NCBI RefSeq assembly: GCF_900090325.1 | Contig: NZ_FMHW01000002.1 | Span: 4,713,001 to 4,777,000 of the forward strand | Source: Micromonospora pallida | GTDB lineage: Bacteria > Actinomycetota > Actinomycetes > Mycobacteriales > Micromonosporaceae | Direction of reading: 5' to 3' | Length of the DNA: 64,000 nucleotides | Shown: positions 30,627 through 39,112 of the stretch, in pieces | Layout of the letters: each line of letters starts with the position of its first letter | Numbering within the stretch: the first letter of the stretch is position 1 | Notes under the pieces: generated by a model | Seen by the model: only the letters and a program-made list of their open reading frames with translations | Database searches by the model: none | Told to the model about the DNA's origin: nothing | Made by a program: the position numbers and the translations under genes

Positions 30627-32370
30627 CCCTCGTCAACACGAAGCCGACCGGGTTCACCCCGGCGGCGCGGAGTCGCTCCACCAACCGGCTGAGGCGGGCC
30701 GTCCGGGTCTTGTCCCGGGCGGTCACCAGCACCGCGAAGCCCGCGCGGGCGATCCGCACCCCACGGTCGTCGCGGGTGGCGGCCGGCGCGTCGAGCAGCA
30801 CCAGGCCCCGGTCGTCGCCGGAGTCGAGATCACGGATGAGCCGGACGACGCCGGCGCCGATCCGCACCGTCCGGTCGTCGGCCGCCGGAGCCGAGGCGGT
30901 CGGGGTGACCGGGGTGACCGGAACGCTGGCCGAGGCGGTCGCGGCCGGCGGCATGGCCGGCTTCGGTGCCTCGGCCGTGGTCCCGGACCGGTACACGCCG
31001 CCGTTCTTGGGCTCCGGCCCCGGGCTGGGCCGGGGCTTGCGGACCGGGGGAATCAGCACCGTGTCGTCGGGGCCGGCGGCCGGGGCGGCCCCGCCCGCCG
31101 GTCGGGGCGTACGCACTGCCGAGATCTGCACGGTGTCGTCCATCGAGCGGGGCGGGGCGGCACCGTCGGTCGCGCGCGGCTTCGCGATCAACTCGACGGG
31201 GGGCGGCGTGGGGAGAGGGTTGGTGAGCTGGGGCCGGGTGGCTGGTGCCACCGGCGGGACACGTCGCTGGGCGGCGAGCAGGACCGGCCGGATCTGCTCC
31301 AGACTCTCCGGGGAACTGCCCAGCCGCACGTCGTGGCCGGACTCGGCCAACGCGGCGGCCAACCCGGCGCTCACCTGGGCGCGGCCCTCGTCCTCGTCGC
31401 TGGAGAGCACCACCAGGGGCACCGGTCTCGGCCGTTCGACCCACTGGTTCAGGGCGAGAACGAGGTAGCGCATGTCGGACGTGGCGGTGTCGCCCGTGCC
31501 CCGGTGCACCGTGCCGAGCAGCGGCGAGCCGATGATCTCGGACGCCTCGTTGGCCGAGCGCACCCGGCGGTCCATCGCCTCCCGGACGAAGGCCAGCAGC
31601 GTGCCGACCAGCACGCCGCCGAGCAGCCCGGCGAGGACGAAGATCGGGGCGGAGTCCCGGTTCGAGGGGACCGGCGCGCGGGCGGCGCTGGTGACCGAGC
31701 CGGGGCTCAGGTCGGCCGAGGCGATCTTCGAGCGCTGCTCGGCGAGCTGGGCGAGCTGGTCGTTGAGGGCCCGGATCTGGTCGAGCAGGGCGCTGGTCCG
31801 GGGGCCGCTGTTCGAGCCCTCCTCCGGCAACTGCCGCTGGGTGGTGGCCCGCTGTGTGGTGACCAGCGCGATGGTGTCGTCGTACGACTTGAGCACGGCG
31901 CCGCGCTGGTCCTCGTACATCCCCTTGCGGAGGCTGAGGTATGTCTCGGCCGCGCCGTTCGCGCCCGCGACCGCGCCCTGTTCGCTCTGCCCGGCGTAGG
32001 TGAACCGCAGGAGCTGCCCGCCGACCGGGGTCTCCACCTTGAGCGCGGTGGCCACTTCCTCGACCTCCCGGCCGGTGATCTGGGCGACCCGGTCGATGAC
32101 GTCGTTGCTGGTGGCGATGCCTGTCTCGGCGGTCATGTTGACTGCCCGGTCGGCGCCACCGGCGGGCAGCGAGAACGGGTCGGTCACCACCGGCCGCACC
32201 ACGACCACGGTCGTCGCGGTGTAGACGGCCGGAATGAAGACGAGGTAGGAGACGACCAGGAGCAGCAGCAGCCCCGTCGCGGCCAGCACGGTACGCCAGC
32301 GACGCAGCGGGATCCGCGCGAGATCTGCCACCCCGACAGGGCGTGGCCGGGCGACGTCGGTCGCGTCCAT
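30613..32370 (-). CDS. Wzz-like chain-length protein with degenerate BY-kinase region
   Basis: This encodes 585 residues from ATG 32370, preceded by GAGGA at 8 nt; 20 more in-frame residues exist upstream but look untranslated. Two transmembrane helices (AATGLLLLLVVSYLVFIPAV and APIFVLAGLLGGVLVGTLLAFV) bracket an extracytoplasmic coiled region (residues about 40-240), as in Wzz/CapA. The C-terminal part begins like a CpsD kinase (PLVVLSSDEDEGRAQVSAGLAAALAESGHDV), but the Walker A Gly-Lys-Ser/Thr is absent. A long Pro/Ala-rich disordered stretch with repeated DDTVQI/DDTVLI motifs is inserted before a last Rossmann-like strand. It probably sets polymer length without kinase activity. Confidence 0.85.
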   Translation of the reverse strand: MDATDVARPRPVGVADLARIPLRRWRTVLAATGLLLLLVVSYLVFIPAVYTATTVVVVRPVVTDPFSLPAGGADRAVNMTAETGIATSNDVIDRVAQITGREVEEVATALKVETPVGGQLLRFTYAGQSEQGAVAGANGAAETYLSLRKGMYEDQRGAVLKSYDDTIALVTTQRATTQRQLPEEGSNSGPRTSALLDQIRALNDQLAQLAEQRSKIASADLSPGSVTSAARAPVPSNRDSAPIFVLAGLLGGVLVGTLLAFVREAMDRRVRSANEASEIIGSPLLGTVHRGTGDTATSDMRYLVLALNQWVERPRPVPLVVLSSDEDEGRAQVSAGLAAALAESGHDVRLGSSPESLEQIRPVLLAAQRRVPPVAPATRPQLTNPLPTPPPVELIAKPRATDGAAPPRSMDDTVQISAVRTPRPAGGAAPAAGPDDTVLIPPVRKPRPSPGPEPKNGGVYRSGTTAEAPKPAMPPAATASASVPVTPVTPTASAPAADDRTVRIGAGVVRLIRDLDSGDDRGLVLLDAPAATRDDRGVRIARAGFAVLVTARDKTRTARLSRLVERLRAAGVNPVGFVLTRDGRD

Positions 32371-32522
32371 CAAACAGGTCCTCTTGGGTGCGGCGGGGGC
32401 TGTACGGGAGTGCCGGTGGTCGACCCACACTCGCGGACGGCCGTTCCTCCCATTGTCGTCGACTGGCGGCCTCAGGTCCCTCCCCCGGTCGCCCGGACGT
32501 CAGTCGGATCTCCTACGGACAT

Positions 32523-32549
32523 CCGGCCGGCCCTCGTGGGGCCGGCCGG
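32523..32549 (-). terminator. hairpin after the beta-propeller gene
   Basis: CCGGCCGGCCC (32523-32533) pairs with GGGCCGGCCGG (32539-32549), loop TCGTG. It lies 45-71 nt past the propeller stop on the minus strand and upstream of the Wzz-like gene, consistent with termination or attenuation between them. Confidence 0.65.
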
Positions 32550-32593
32550 GTGTCGTCGTCGTGCCCGGTGCGCCGGGGCGCACCGGGGCGTGG

Positions 32594-34549
32594 TCAGGAC
32601 GTGGCGTAGAACAGCGTCGGGCTGGACCAGTCCACATCGCGGGTTCCGCTGGCGATCCGCACCGCGGCGGCCCCGTCCACGGCCGTCCCGTCGAACGGCA
32701 CCGTCCACAGGTCGCCTCGGCCGAGGAGCGGCTTGACACCGTAGACGATCTTGCCGTTCGCCCAGGTCAACCCACGCGCCTGCCCCCAGTTCACGCCCTG
32801 GCTGGGGACGGTGAACTCGGAGGCGCCGACGGTGTAGCCGTCCGGCTCCAGGTAGCGGTAGTACAGCGTGTTCTGGCCGGCCTTGGTGTAGTACATCCGA
32901 CCGTTGAGGTAGAAAGCCCCGCTCATGGTGGCCGTGTTGTACCAGTCGTTGTAGCCGCTGCCGACCCAGGGGCCGCCCACCGTGCCGCCGGTGAACATCG
33001 AGATGTTCAGGTCACTGTTCTTCGACCAGTAGAGCTTGTTGTGCACGATGAACGCCGCGCCCGCGTCGACCATGTTCGGCTGGTCGACCACGGTCGGCGT
33101 GCCGAGCGTCGCGCCGCCGTCGAAGGGCAGCCGGGTGAGTTCGCCGTCCTCGTGCCCGAGGTAGAGGTAGCCGGGGGTGGTCTGCGGCGCGTTGACCGCC
33201 GGGGTGACCCGACCGCCGGCCAGCGGGAAGAGGGCCATCCGGCCGTGGTACTCGTTGCCGGTGCCGTCGTTGTCGAAGCCGGCGTGGATGCCGGTGCTGC
33301 CCCGCCACAGCTCCCAGACGATCGGGCCCCAGTTGGTGGTGCCCGCCGGTGCGCCGCTGCGCTGCGGGTTCCAGACCAGCGGCATGCCGTTGATCGGGTC
33401 GAGCGCGCCGTAGCCGTACCGGTCGATCGCGCCCGGACCGGCCGCGTCGTTGCCGTTGGAGTTGTTCAGCCAGCGGAAGTGCCCGCCGGCGTAGACCACG
33501 TTGTCGGCCACCTCGACCGAGGTCACCGAGTCGTGTCCGGTGTAGTTGACCCAGGTGCCGTCGATCGCGCTGCCCCGGGTCTCGGTCTCGAAGCGGGCGA
33601 TCGTGTCGCAGTACGCCCCGGCCGCCCGGCCGCCGTCCGCGACGATCACGAAGTAGCTGCCGTCGTCGGAGAAGTCGACGTCCCGGGCGTAGAACGGGAA
33701 GCTCGCGCTGGAGCAGGGGTGCACGTAGCGCTGCGTGCTCCAGTCGGCGACCGCCGGGGTGCCGTCCAGCTCGACCATCACCACCTGGTTCCGGGACAGC
33801 CCGTTCACCAGGGTGAAGTTGCCGACCGCGACCAGCGTGCCGCCGTCCGGCGACACGTCCAGCCCCCAGACCAGCTCGCTGCTGGTCCGGGCCACCGACG
33901 CGTCGATCTGGAAGGTCGAGTCGATCGCGCCGGTGGTGGCGTTGAGCCGGGCCAGCAGCGAGTGCTCGGTGCCGTTGATCCAGTGGAAGGCGCCGGCGAT
34001 GTAGAGGTCGTTGCCCCGGACGATGGTGCGCCGCACCTGACCGCCGTCACTGCGACCGACCCAGGAGGCCACCGTGGCGCCGGTGGCCGGGTCCAGGGCG
34101 ACCAGGTTCTTCCGGGACACCCCGTTGACGTTCTTGAAGTTCCCGCCGACGATCAGCTTGCCGTCCGGGTTGACGGCGAGCGCGTGCACCGCGCCGTCCA
34201 GCACCGGCACGAACGAGGTCTTCAGCGCGCCGGTCGCCCGGTCGTACGCGAAGAGGTAGTTGCGCGTCGTCCAGCCGGCATCACCGGGGCTCTTGACCGA
34301 GGTGAAGCTGCCGCCCGCGTAGACCGTGTCACCGATCTCGGCGAACGCCTTGACGTCGCCGTTCTGGGCGTGCGGGGTGGTGTCGACCGGGTTCGGCGAC
34401 GTGAGGGTGCTGGCCACCGGCGTGAAGTCGGCGGCCCCGACCGGAGTGGACACCAGCAGCGTGGTGACCAGGGCCGGAACGGAGAGCGCGGCGAGCCAGC
34501 GGACTGCGGCCCCGCTCCGTCCCGCTCGGATTGACGTTCTGCGTGACAC
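32594..34549 (-). CDS. secreted beta-propeller protein
   Basis: This encodes 651 residues from GTG 34549 (VSRRTSIRAG), preceded by a GGGGG stretch; an ATG at 34612 is an alternative. A twin-Arg-containing N-region and the hydrophobic core ALSVPALVTTLLVSTPVGA form a signal peptide. The mature part is built of repeats such as VYAGGSFTSV, KLIVGGNFKNVNGVSRKNLVALDPATG, LYIAGAFHWINGTEHSLLARL and VVYAGGHFRWLNNS, the delta-60/Kelch-like pattern of a beta-propeller. No catalytic motif is visible. It may bind surface glycan or protein outside the cell. It lies between the GT28-type transferase and Wzz genes with its own terminator. Confidence 0.85.
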   Translation of the reverse strand: MSRRTSIRAGRSGAAVRWLAALSVPALVTTLLVSTPVGAADFTPVASTLTSPNPVDTTPHAQNGDVKAFAEIGDTVYAGGSFTSVKSPGDAGWTTRNYLFAYDRATGALKTSFVPVLDGAVHALAVNPDGKLIVGGNFKNVNGVSRKNLVALDPATGATVASWVGRSDGGQVRRTIVRGNDLYIAGAFHWINGTEHSLLARLNATTGAIDSTFQIDASVARTSSELVWGLDVSPDGGTLVAVGNFTLVNGLSRNQVVMVELDGTPAVADWSTQRYVHPCSSASFPFYARDVDFSDDGSYFVIVADGGRAAGAYCDTIARFETETRGSAIDGTWVNYTGHDSVTSVEVADNVVYAGGHFRWLNNSNGNDAAGPGAIDRYGYGALDPINGMPLVWNPQRSGAPAGTTNWGPIVWELWRGSTGIHAGFDNDGTGNEYHGRMALFPLAGGRVTPAVNAPQTTPGYLYLGHEDGELTRLPFDGGATLGTPTVVDQPNMVDAGAAFIVHNKLYWSKNSDLNISMFTGGTVGGPWVGSGYNDWYNTATMSGAFYLNGRMYYTKAGQNTLYYRYLEPDGYTVGASEFTVPSQGVNWGQARGLTWANGKIVYGVKPLLGRGDLWTVPFDGTAVDGAAAVRIASGTRDVDWSSPTLFYATS

Positions 34550-34665
34550 TGGGCGGCCCCCAAGGAGTGAGTGAGACAGGCGTAGCTTGCTGCGCCGGTG
34601 ACCGGCGCGCATCACCCGACCGGTCTGGCCGTTCGGTAACTCGGCCGTCGCGGACCGTGCGGGAA

Positions 34666-35610
34666 TCAGGTCGGGTCCGTCCATCGGAACGGCGTCACCT
34701 CCTTCCGGGCGGTGACCGTCCACCGGGTCGCCAGGTGCAGGTCCGCCTCAGTGACCTCGTCGGCCTCGCGGGCCTGGACGAGTCCCCGGCGGTCCAGCTC
34801 CCGGGCCATCTCGAGCTGGTGGTCGTCGACGTGTTCGCCGTGGCACCGGCGACGGGGTACGTAGACGGCCCGCTGGCCGGCCCGCAGCGCGGTCAGCGCG
34901 GACCCGACCCCGGCGTGCGTGACCACCACGTCCGCCTCCCGCATCGCCTGCTGCATCTCGGCGAAGGGCACCTCCGGACGGGCGTCGACGGGCATCCGGG
35001 GAATCCGGGTCGGCCCGACCTGCCACAGCACCTCGGCCGACGGCGGCATGATCCGCACCAGCCGCTCCAGCAGCCGGGGGAACCCGTACGTCTGGGTGCC
35101 GAGGGTGACGACGACCCGGGAGACCGGCCGGGCGACGGACAACTCCCGGGGCACGTACGCGTCGAAGATCGAGCCGCCGTAGCGCCAGCGGCCGTCGGCC
35201 CAGGAGGGGTACTGGGTGTAGAGCCCCGTCCCCGGCAGGCGGGCGACCATGCGTCCGGTGAGCGAGGGTCCGGTGGTCCGGGTTGCGCTCTCGATGTACT
35301 GGCAGGCCATCCCGGACCGGAGGGCGGGCAGGAAGAACGAGGCCGCGACGCTCGCCCCCGTGCTGATCACCCGGCTGAACCGGCCGCCGCGCAGCACCCG
35401 CCGGGCGGCCATCAGGTCGCGTACCGCGCCGACCAGGTCCCGGCTGGCGGCCGGGGGCACGTGGATGACCTCCGCCCCGTCGAGCAGCGACCGGCTCTGT
35501 GGTGAGTCGAAGGTGACCCAGACGCAGTCGTCCCGTACGCCCAGCCGGGGCACGAGGTCGTGCAGTTCGGCGAGGTGACCGCCGGTGGAGGCGACGAGCA
35601 GCGTGGTCAC
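34666..35610 (-). CDS. fused ALG14/ALG13-like (EpsF/PssD-PssE type) glycosyltransferase
   Basis: This encodes 314 residues from GTG 35610; upstream in-frame sequence is low-complexity and not protein-like. The N-terminal half (about 1-155) is ALG14/PssD-like, with TTLLVASTGGHLAELHDL and RRVLRGGRFSRVISTGA. The C-terminal half (about 160-300) is a GT28 ALG13/PssE-like domain, with SRVVVTLGTQTYGFPRLLER and VVVTHAGVGSALTALRAG as the donor-binding region. In two-subunit homologues these halves are separate. It would add a sugar, often glucuronic acid or GlcNAc, to a lipid-linked intermediate at the inner membrane face. Confidence 0.88.
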   Translation of the reverse strand: MTTLLVASTGGHLAELHDLVPRLGVRDDCVWVTFDSPQSRSLLDGAEVIHVPPAASRDLVGAVRDLMAARRVLRGGRFSRVISTGASVAASFFLPALRSGMACQYIESATRTTGPSLTGRMVARLPGTGLYTQYPSWADGRWRYGGSIFDAYVPRELSVARPVSRVVVTLGTQTYGFPRLLERLVRIMPPSAEVLWQVGPTRIPRMPVDARPEVPFAEMQQAMREADVVVTHAGVGSALTALRAGQRAVYVPRRRCHGEHVDDHQLEMARELDRRGLVQAREADEVTEADLHLATRWTVTARKEVTPFRWTDPT

Positions 35611-35884
35611 GGGTGCCGGACCCGGCCGGTCGGCACCGCGCGGACGGTGCGGAGGTGGGGCAACGCCACGGGCGTCCTTCCTGGATGGTACGGACGGTCG
35701 GCCGGCTGGGACCGTCGGAACGAGGAGCGACGACACGACCACCGGCACGTCGGCGTCCGGCGCGGGGTCGGGTCCGGCCGGCGATGTGCCCACCGGGTCA
35801 CGTCCGGGCCCCCACCCGGACGCTCCGGTGGCAGGCCGACACGGCGAACCACGACCGAGCGCTGAAACATTAGAGGAATACTCG

Positions 35885-35902
35885 CGATCCCGAAAGGGAT
35901 CG
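35885..35902 (-). terminator. GNRA-type hairpin in a 346-bp gap
   Basis: CGATCCC (35885-35891), GAAA, GGGATCG (35896-35902) form a perfect 7-bp stem with a tetraloop, 55 nt after the APH-like kinase stop. The rest of the gap 35611-35956 shows no credible gene. Positions 35870-35940 are AT-richer, so a promoter for the glycosyltransferase gene may also lie here. Confidence 0.5.
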
Positions 35903-35956
35903 ATCTGATGATTGCCTACGATGTGGAGGGTTCGCGCGGTCGGCTTCCCGACAGTG

Positions 35957-37231
35957 CTACGGCAGCCGGGCGGCCAGCAGGTCCAGTAGCGCCGGATGCA
36001 GCTTCGGACTCCAGCCGCCACCACCGGCGGCGAGTTCGGCCGTCCGTAGCCAGAGTTCGATGAGATAAGCGTCACCCACCAGCCGGCGCCGGGGGGCGTC
36101 CAGCCCGAGAGCCGGCCCGTGCCGGTCGAGGAGGGTCCGCATCTGCTCGGCCGCCTCGGCCGCAGGCCGTCCGCCGAGGGACAGCGCGGTCTGGAAGCCC
36201 TGGTGGGCGAGGTCGAAGCCGACCGGCCGGTCGGTGCCGCCGTTCTCCCAGTCCCAGGCGATCAGGCGGCCCCGGTGGGTGCCCAGGTTCCACGGCACCC
36301 AGTCGCCGTGCCAGTCGCCGAACTCCAGGGCCACCTCGCCGTCCCGGGCGGCCAGCGCGGCCACGGCCGCCCGGATCGGACCGCCCGCCACCTCCGCGCG
36401 GGCGGCCAGGTCGGCCAGGAACGGCGAGCCACGCAGTGGGCGGTCCGGGTTGGGCGGGCCACCGCGCCGGGCCACCGCCAGCATCGCGGTGAGCCGGGGT
36501 TCCTCCGGTCGGCGCAGGCCACGCACCCCGGCAGGCATCGGCTCGACCACGGTCACCGCGAGATCACCCCAGCTCACCTCGCCCAGCAGCCGGGGCGCGT
36601 CGGGCAGGTCGCCGCCGTCGCGAGGCAGGCCGCGTAGGGCATCCGCCTCGGCCCGGACCATGGCGCGGGTCGCGTCGTTCCAGCCGATCTTCGCGTACCC
36701 CCGGGGGCGGCCCCGGTCGTCGAAGAGTTGGAGGGTCGGCTTGTGGTGCGGGTCGGGCGGGCGGATGCCGATGGCGGCGTGCAGCCGGCCGCCGAGCGCG
36801 GCGGCCAGGTGGTCGACGAGGAGCACCTCGGCCGGTTCCACCCCGGCCGGCACGGCGACGGTCAGCACCGGCATGCCGGCCGCCCCGGTGGCCCCCACTC
36901 CCGCCAGCAGGCCGACCGCGAGCCGGTTGAGCCGCACCCGGGGCGGTCTCAGGGCGTTGTACGCCCACGTCGAGGCCGCGCCGACCCGCCGCGAGGCCAG
37001 CGGCAGGAGGAACCGGGCGCGCTCCACCGACGGCACCACCGCGTACCGGACGGTCGTCGCCCCGGCCGCGTCCCGCTGGGTGGCGGCGGACTGCTCCCGG
37101 GAGACCGACAACCGCAGGCGCGGGTCGGGGAAGACCGCCCGGGTCACCCAGCCGATGCCGTCCTGCCGCTCCCGGGGGTCGCCGTCCCGCCGCTGCGCCA
37201 CCGTGCCGCCCCCTGTCCGCGCCCGCCCCAC
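35957..37231 (-). CDS. aminoglycoside phosphotransferase-like (APH) kinase
   Basis: This encodes 424 residues. The C-terminal lobe carries the kinase signature FGDWHGDWVPWNLG (Brenner HxD...N motif) followed by LIAWDWENGGTDRPVGFDLAH, where the Asp of WDWEN takes the DFG role. The N-lobe Lys may be that in YAKIGWND. This is the fold of APH/choline/fructosamine kinases, so the substrate may be a sugar or an amino-alcohol on the glycan pathway rather than an antibiotic. The start at GTG 37231 is uncertain, with a GTG at 37201 as an alternative. It is soluble and lies between the GH16 and GT28-type genes. Confidence 0.8.
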   Translation of the reverse strand: MGRARTGGGTVAQRRDGDPRERQDGIGWVTRAVFPDPRLRLSVSREQSAATQRDAAGATTVRYAVVPSVERARFLLPLASRRVGAASTWAYNALRPPRVRLNRLAVGLLAGVGATGAAGMPVLTVAVPAGVEPAEVLLVDHLAAALGGRLHAAIGIRPPDPHHKPTLQLFDDRGRPRGYAKIGWNDATRAMVRAEADALRGLPRDGGDLPDAPRLLGEVSWGDLAVTVVEPMPAGVRGLRRPEEPRLTAMLAVARRGGPPNPDRPLRGSPFLADLAARAEVAGGPIRAAVAALAARDGEVALEFGDWHGDWVPWNLGTHRGRLIAWDWENGGTDRPVGFDLAHQGFQTALSLGGRPAAEAAEQMRTLLDRHGPALGLDAPRRRLVGDAYLIELWLRTAELAAGGGGWSPKLHPALLDLLAARLP

Positions 37232-37273
37232 GCCGACGCCTGCGCCGACACCATAGGGGACGGTCGCCGCCGC

Positions 37274-37297
37274 CCCGCACCGGGCGGCCAGTGCGGG
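37274..37297 (-). terminator. possible hairpin after the GH16 gene
   Basis: CCCGCAC (37274-37280) pairs with GTGCGGG (37291-37297) around a 10-nt loop, 35 nt past the GH16 stop. The stem is short and there is no U-tract. Confidence 0.4.
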
Positions 37298-37331
37298 CCG
37301 GGTGCAGGCCGGGTACGGGTGTGTACGGCCC

Positions 37332-38792
37332 CTAGCGCTGCCAGACCCGGATGTAGTCGACGCGGAAGTCGGCCGGGAAGACCGTCCCGGCGTCCGGGTC
37401 GCCGAGCCAGCCGCCGACCTGGAAGTTCAACCGCAGGTTGTACGGCTTGTGGAACACCTCGTCGAACCAGGGCGTGGTGGCGCGGTTGCGTTCGTAGACC
37501 TTGCGGCCGTCGATGTACCAGCGGATCGCGTCCGGCTCCCACTCCGTGGTGTACGTGTGGAACCCGTCGCCCGGGTGGCCGTCGTTCGGGAAGGTCCACC
37601 GCTGGTCCTGCTTGACCGGAGTGTAGTCGTAGAAGATCGCCTGGGTGGCGGACCGGTAGTACTGGTTGCCGCCGGGCAGCTCCACCACGTCGATCTCGCC
37701 CCGGCCGCCGTCCTCCGGGCGCAGCCAGAACGCCGGCCAGAGCCCCCGGGAGTCGTACGGGCCGTTCGGCGACTCGGCCCGCATCTCGAACCGGCCGTAC
37801 GTCCAGGAGTGCCGACCGATCGTGTCCAGGTAGCTCTGGGTGTAGTGCCGGGTCTGCGAGCCGCACTGGGTGGTCTGGCGCAGCGCGCGCAGGGTCAGCA
37901 CGCCGTCCGCGACGAAGGTGTTCTGTGGACTGTTCGTGTTGCAGCCCTTGTCGATGTCCCGCGCCTCACCGGTGCGCAGGTTCCACTTGGCATAGTCGAC
38001 CGACCGGCCGTTGAACTCGTCGTTCCAGACCAGCCGCCAGCCGGGCACCTGGCCGGGCGCGGTCCGGGTCGGGCTCGGCGTGGGTCGGCTCGGGCTGACC
38101 GACGGACTGGGCTTCGCCGTGGTCGGCGCCGGGGTCGGTCGGGCGGTCGTCCGGCTCGGGGACGGCTCCGGGGCGGCCGTCGTCCGCGACGGTGTGGGGG
38201 CTGCTCCCCCGCCGTCCCGGTAGGTCAGGACGAGCTGGGGACGCAACTCCGGGCGGGAGTTGTCCCGGGACGCCCAGTAGATCCGGGTGTGGTGACTCTG
38301 CTGGGTCAGCGCGAAGGTGTAGGAGCCGTTACCGGTGACCGCCCGGCTGACGTCCCACTCGTTGTGCCCCTTGCCGACCTCGTTGACACCGTCCAGGGCC
38401 GGGCCGAGGGAGGGCCGCTCGGTCCAGTCGCCGCCGAAGTTCGCCGCGCCGACGGCGAAGTGGGCGAACACCCGGGCTGTGAAGGGCTGCCAGGCGTGCA
38501 CCCGCAGGACCGCCCGGACGTCCCGGGCGTTGGCGGGCAGCGCGGTCACGTCGAACTGCAACAACGCGTCCCGCCGGCCGTTCGGGTTGCGGTCGCAGAG
38601 CCGGGGGCAACTGGACAGCGTCGTCTTGACGCTGGTGTCCCCGTCATGGACCACCTGGGTCGCGGTGGTGTCCGCGACCGCGCCCATCGTGACCGAGGTG
38701 TCGTCGTCGGCGAAGAGCGGCAGCACGGACAGGGTCAGCAGGGCCGTGGTCCCCGCCGCCACCAGGGCGATCGCTGAACCTCGTCGTAACAT
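37332..38792 (-). CDS. secreted GH16 glycoside hydrolase with DNRLRE domain
   Basis: This encodes 486 residues from ATG 38792, with GGGGAG five nt upstream. A signal peptide (SAIALVAAGTTALLTLSVLP) is followed by a DNRLRE/CBM96-like domain (about 35-190) and a Pro/Ser/Thr linker of SPSRTTARPTP-like units (about 195-245). A GH16 beta-jelly roll (about 250-486) follows, with LVWNDEFNG at the start, the active site GEIDVVELPG (ExDxxE nucleophile and acid/base), and TTEWEPDAIRWYIDG. GH16 enzymes cleave beta-1,3/1,4-glucans or galactans. Here it may trim or release the locus's own polymer or degrade environmental glucan. It shares its accessory domain type with the beta-helix protein at the other end of the locus. 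Confidence 0.92.
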   Translation of the reverse strand: MLRRGSAIALVAAGTTALLTLSVLPLFADDDTSVTMGAVADTTATQVVHDGDTSVKTTLSSCPRLCDRNPNGRRDALLQFDVTALPANARDVRAVLRVHAWQPFTARVFAHFAVGAANFGGDWTERPSLGPALDGVNEVGKGHNEWDVSRAVTGNGSYTFALTQQSHHTRIYWASRDNSRPELRPQLVLTYRDGGGAAPTPSRTTAAPEPSPSRTTARPTPAPTTAKPSPSVSPSRPTPSPTRTAPGQVPGWRLVWNDEFNGRSVDYAKWNLRTGEARDIDKGCNTNSPQNTFVADGVLTLRALRQTTQCGSQTRHYTQSYLDTIGRHSWTYGRFEMRAESPNGPYDSRGLWPAFWLRPEDGGRGEIDVVELPGGNQYYRSATQAIFYDYTPVKQDQRWTFPNDGHPGDGFHTYTTEWEPDAIRWYIDGRKVYERNRATTPWFDEVFHKPYNLRLNFQVGGWLGDPDAGTVFPADFRVDYIRVWQR

Positions 38793-38849
38793 CGGACTCC
38801 CCGGGACAGGTCGAACTCGGGCTGTCGATGACAAAAAGTAGCTGCACGC

Positions 38850-38875
38850 TAACCAGGTAGCTGGGATTTAACCAG
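38850..38875 (-). promoter_or_regulatory. direct-repeat site upstream of the GH16 gene
   Basis: Two TAACCAG heptamers (38850-38856 and 38869-38875) are spaced 19 bp apart in an AT-richer patch 58-83 bp before the GH16 start, with CCAGGTAGCTGG forming a short dyad between them. This could be an operator, but no matching regulator is known. Confidence 0.3.
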
Positions 38876-38940
38876 CGCCGAACCGCAACTTCACCCTCTG
38901 CTAAGACTCGCCCCCGACTGCGAGCGTCGCTCCGCTGCTT

Positions 38941-38984
38941 CTGCCGGGTGGCGTCCCATGCTATTCGACCGTGCCACCCGGCAG
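38941..38984. terminator. 12-bp stem hairpin in the gap between GH16 and the caspase-helicase gene
   Basis: CTGCCGGGTGGC (38941-38952) pairs perfectly with GCCACCCGGCAG (38973-38984), with a 20-nt loop. It is 129 nt past the caspase-helicase stop on the minus strand and could end that operon. The remaining gap 38793-39112 shows only a 31-residue frame that I do not accept as a gene. Confidence 0.45.
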
Positions 38985-39112
38985 GACGTCGTGCAGAGCA
39001 GGGGTCACGTCGACCTGCTGCGCGAACGGATCGACGGCTGCATCGGCCAGTAGGCGTCGACCGCTTCTACCCGGTCGGCGTTCCCGCGTTCCCGCCTCCT
39101 CGTTGGTCTGGA

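Noticed and set aside
35957..37231. Antibiotic-resistance aminoglycoside kinase
   Set aside because: The APH fold is real, but the gene lies inside a glycan locus and the family is broad, so a resistance role is not supported.
38958..39053. 31-residue plus-strand frame between the GH16 and caspase-helicase genes
   Set aside because: It looks vaguely protein-like but begins inside the loop of a hairpin, has no ribosome site and matches nothing I recognise.
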